In this document: positions 62,901 through 64,000 of the stretch, one piece after another
Position numbering within the stretch: the first letter of the stretch is position 1
Layout: each line of letters starts with the position of its first letter
From: Cyanophora paradoxa
Taxonomy: Eukaryota > Glaucocystophyceae > Cyanophorales > Cyanophoraceae
NCBI GenBank assembly: GCA_004431415.1
Contig: QPMI01000078.1
Coordinates: forward strand, 62,001 to 126,000
Reading direction: 5' to 3'
DNA length: 64,000 nucleotides
Position numbers and translations under genes: made by a program
Notes under the pieces: model-generated
Database searches by the model: none
Told to the model about the DNA's origin: nothing
The model's input: only the letters and a program-made list of their open reading frames with translations

Positions 62901-64000
62901 CCCGCGACGCCGCCGACCGCGTGCGCACTTTTATGCCCGTGCGCCACCCGCCCTCTGGCATGCACTGAGCCGTGCGGCAGGAGGCGGTTCGGACGCACGT
63001 GGAGGCCTCGCAGTGGGCGCGAGCGTGCAAGCTCGTCGATGCCCTTCTCAAGGTTCGGCTGCTGCGAGCGTGGCACCCTCGAGTCGTTTAGTTTTGACGG
63101 ACGTGCAGCGGTCGCCCGACGACTTCGAGGCTCGCCTGCTCCGCATCCGTGCGCGCCTCGTCCTGCTCTCCAAGATCACCGGTCCCATATTATTTAAAGC
63201 TTGCTGCCACTGCGGCAGAATGCATGGCGGGGGCGGGCCAGCTGGAGGCGGCCGCGCAGGAGGCCGAGGCGGCGGAGCGCGGGCTCGCTGCTACCGAGCC
63301 GGCCGCGAGCTCGAGCGAGATCGCTGACGCCCTCCGCCGGTGCGCGCCGACCCCTTTCCGAGTGCGGTGGCAGGCCGCCGGGCTAACAGGCGGCTGCAGG
63401 CTCGAGGAGCTGCGGCGCCATGTCGCGGCGGAGCGGCGGCGGCGCGAAGAGGCGACGAGGAGGGCGAAGGAGGAGGCGGGGCGGCGGGCGCAGGAGGAGC
63501 GGCGCGAGCGCGAACGGCAGCTGCGGGAGGAGCAGGAGCGCACGGGGGCGCGCCGGCGGGAGGAGGCGCGGCGGCGGGAGCAGGAAGAGGAGCAGCGGCG
63601 AGAGGAGCAGCGGCGGGAGGAGGAGCGGCTCCAGGCGGCCGAGGCCGAGCGGCAGCGCGAGGAGGCGCGCCGGTGCGAGGAGGAGCGTCTGCAGGCGGAG
63701 CGGCGGGAGCGGGAGCGTCGGCTGAAGGAGCAGCGAGAGGCGCGCCGGCGCCAGCGGGGGGAGGAGCGCCGGCTGGCCTCGGAGCAGCAGCGGCGCGAGG
63801 AGGCGGAGCTGCAGCGGAACCAGCTGCAGGCAAAGCAGAAGCAGAACGGGAAGGGTGTCTGCCGGTGCGCGCGCGAGACGAGCTCGCCTCTTGCGCACTT
63901 TAATTTGCTTTTCTTTAATTTGACATCCCAAGTGCACCCTGCTTGGCAGGTACCAGCCCGCAGCGGCCCCCGAGGATGCCGAGTGCGCCATATGCTTCGA
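59945..64000 (+). CDS. TPR and coiled-coil protein with a C-terminal RING start (truncated by window end)
   Basis: ATG 59945 begins MSGFDFMQFNPEAIRDALQR. After uncertain Cys-containing exons, kinesin-light-chain-like TPR helices are clear: YLHFKLDDLDAAIAAHE, LGEHAGILGSVYHRRNDFAS + AKRAFL, TTATEYSLGVCAHEIGDSEG, LNALSKQHFEAGRLQRAIDL, CDNCFERGDLEDAVDAIVKL, RRVGNALRLLVRFYINSDQP, LLGEHLATLWTVYKKAPHYR. Then ILDWTRANKNPPPGVLIAD can splice in phase (GAC|GTGGTTG...CGGCAG|ATT) to IRALRTREREELEEQKLTQE, a long Glu/Arg coiled coil, a second TPR-like part (VEASQWARACKLVDALLK; SPDDFEARLLRIRARLVLLS), a further coiled coil and APEDAECAICF, the first Cys pair of a probable RING finger, at the window edge. This suggests a ubiquitin ligase. 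It could instead be two genes, if the stop at 62,452-62,454 is real. Confidence 0.6.

Overview
The window is nuclear DNA from a very GC-rich, photosynthetic, probably flagellated unicellular alga. Four things point this way. Genes are split by many short GT-AG (some GC-AG) introns. A light-harvesting-like (Hlip/LIL) protein, a bifunctional dehydroquinase/shikimate dehydrogenase and a fragment of the plastid gene psbB show that a plastid is present. A Chibby homologue, a soluble-adenylyl-cyclase-like protein and an androglobin-like protein are typical of ciliated cells. The compact layout and alanine-rich proteins would fit a haptophyte (e.g. a pavlovophyte) or a pelagophyte, but the sequence alone does not settle the lineage. 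High GC opens long ORFs on every frame and strand, so gene calls rest on protein family motifs and on splicing that restores them.

Layout. 1-1.2 kb: 3' end of a leucine-rich-repeat (LRR) gene (+). 1.5-11.6 kb: a soluble-adenylyl-cyclase-like gene (-). 12.2-13.4: unknown membrane protein (+). 13.6-14.7: GAR1 (-). 15.0-15.4: COP9-signalosome subunit-9-like microprotein (+). 15.8-16.4: Chibby (-). 16.7-17.3: Hlip/LIL protein (+). 17.7-19.8: phosphoserine aminotransferase (-). 19.9-22.7: URI prefoldin (+). 22.7-25.5: unrecognised protein (-). 26.0-27.3: coiled-coil protein (+). 27.4-29.1: Sec14-GOLD (-). 29.2-34.6: androglobin-like calpain homologue (+). 34.9-37.6: secreted kelch-like, GPI-type protein (-). 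38.3-40.7: dehydroquinase-shikimate dehydrogenase (-). 41.5-43.7: secreted/single-pass membrane protein (+). 44.2-46.7: SLC35F5-type transporter (-). 47.35-48.0: small unknown protein (+). 48.1-54.5: transmembrane subtilisin-like protease (-). 54.9-55.8: TCTP (+). 56.2-58.6: LRR protein (+). 59.9-64.0: TPR/coiled-coil/RING gene running off the window (+).

The genes do not form one pathway. They are a mix of housekeeping (GAR1, URI, TCTP, COP9), plastid-related metabolism (shikimate pathway, serine synthesis, Hlip/LIL), ciliary/signalling (cyclase, Chibby, androglobin-like) and cell-surface proteins. Neighbours are often divergent with little space between them; Sec14-GOLD and androglobin-like start codons are only 80 bp apart.

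The most interesting material is in the introns. One intron of the LRR gene (57.4-57.6 kb) holds a 31-codon piece of plastid psbB flanked by 26-bp near-identical direct repeats. One intron of the subtilase (52.9-53.05 kb) holds a 30-codon piece resembling a bacterial IS1380-type transposase, flanked by a perfect 19-bp direct repeat. Both look like foreign filler DNA captured at a double-strand break, with a duplication on each side. Introns also carry a recurrent GTACCCC block near the donor, long C-runs always on the coding strand, CTTAAG/AGCTTAG repeats (a 590-bp array in the SLC35F5 gene), and the subtilase uses a 9-nt microexon within its catalytic GHGTHV motif.
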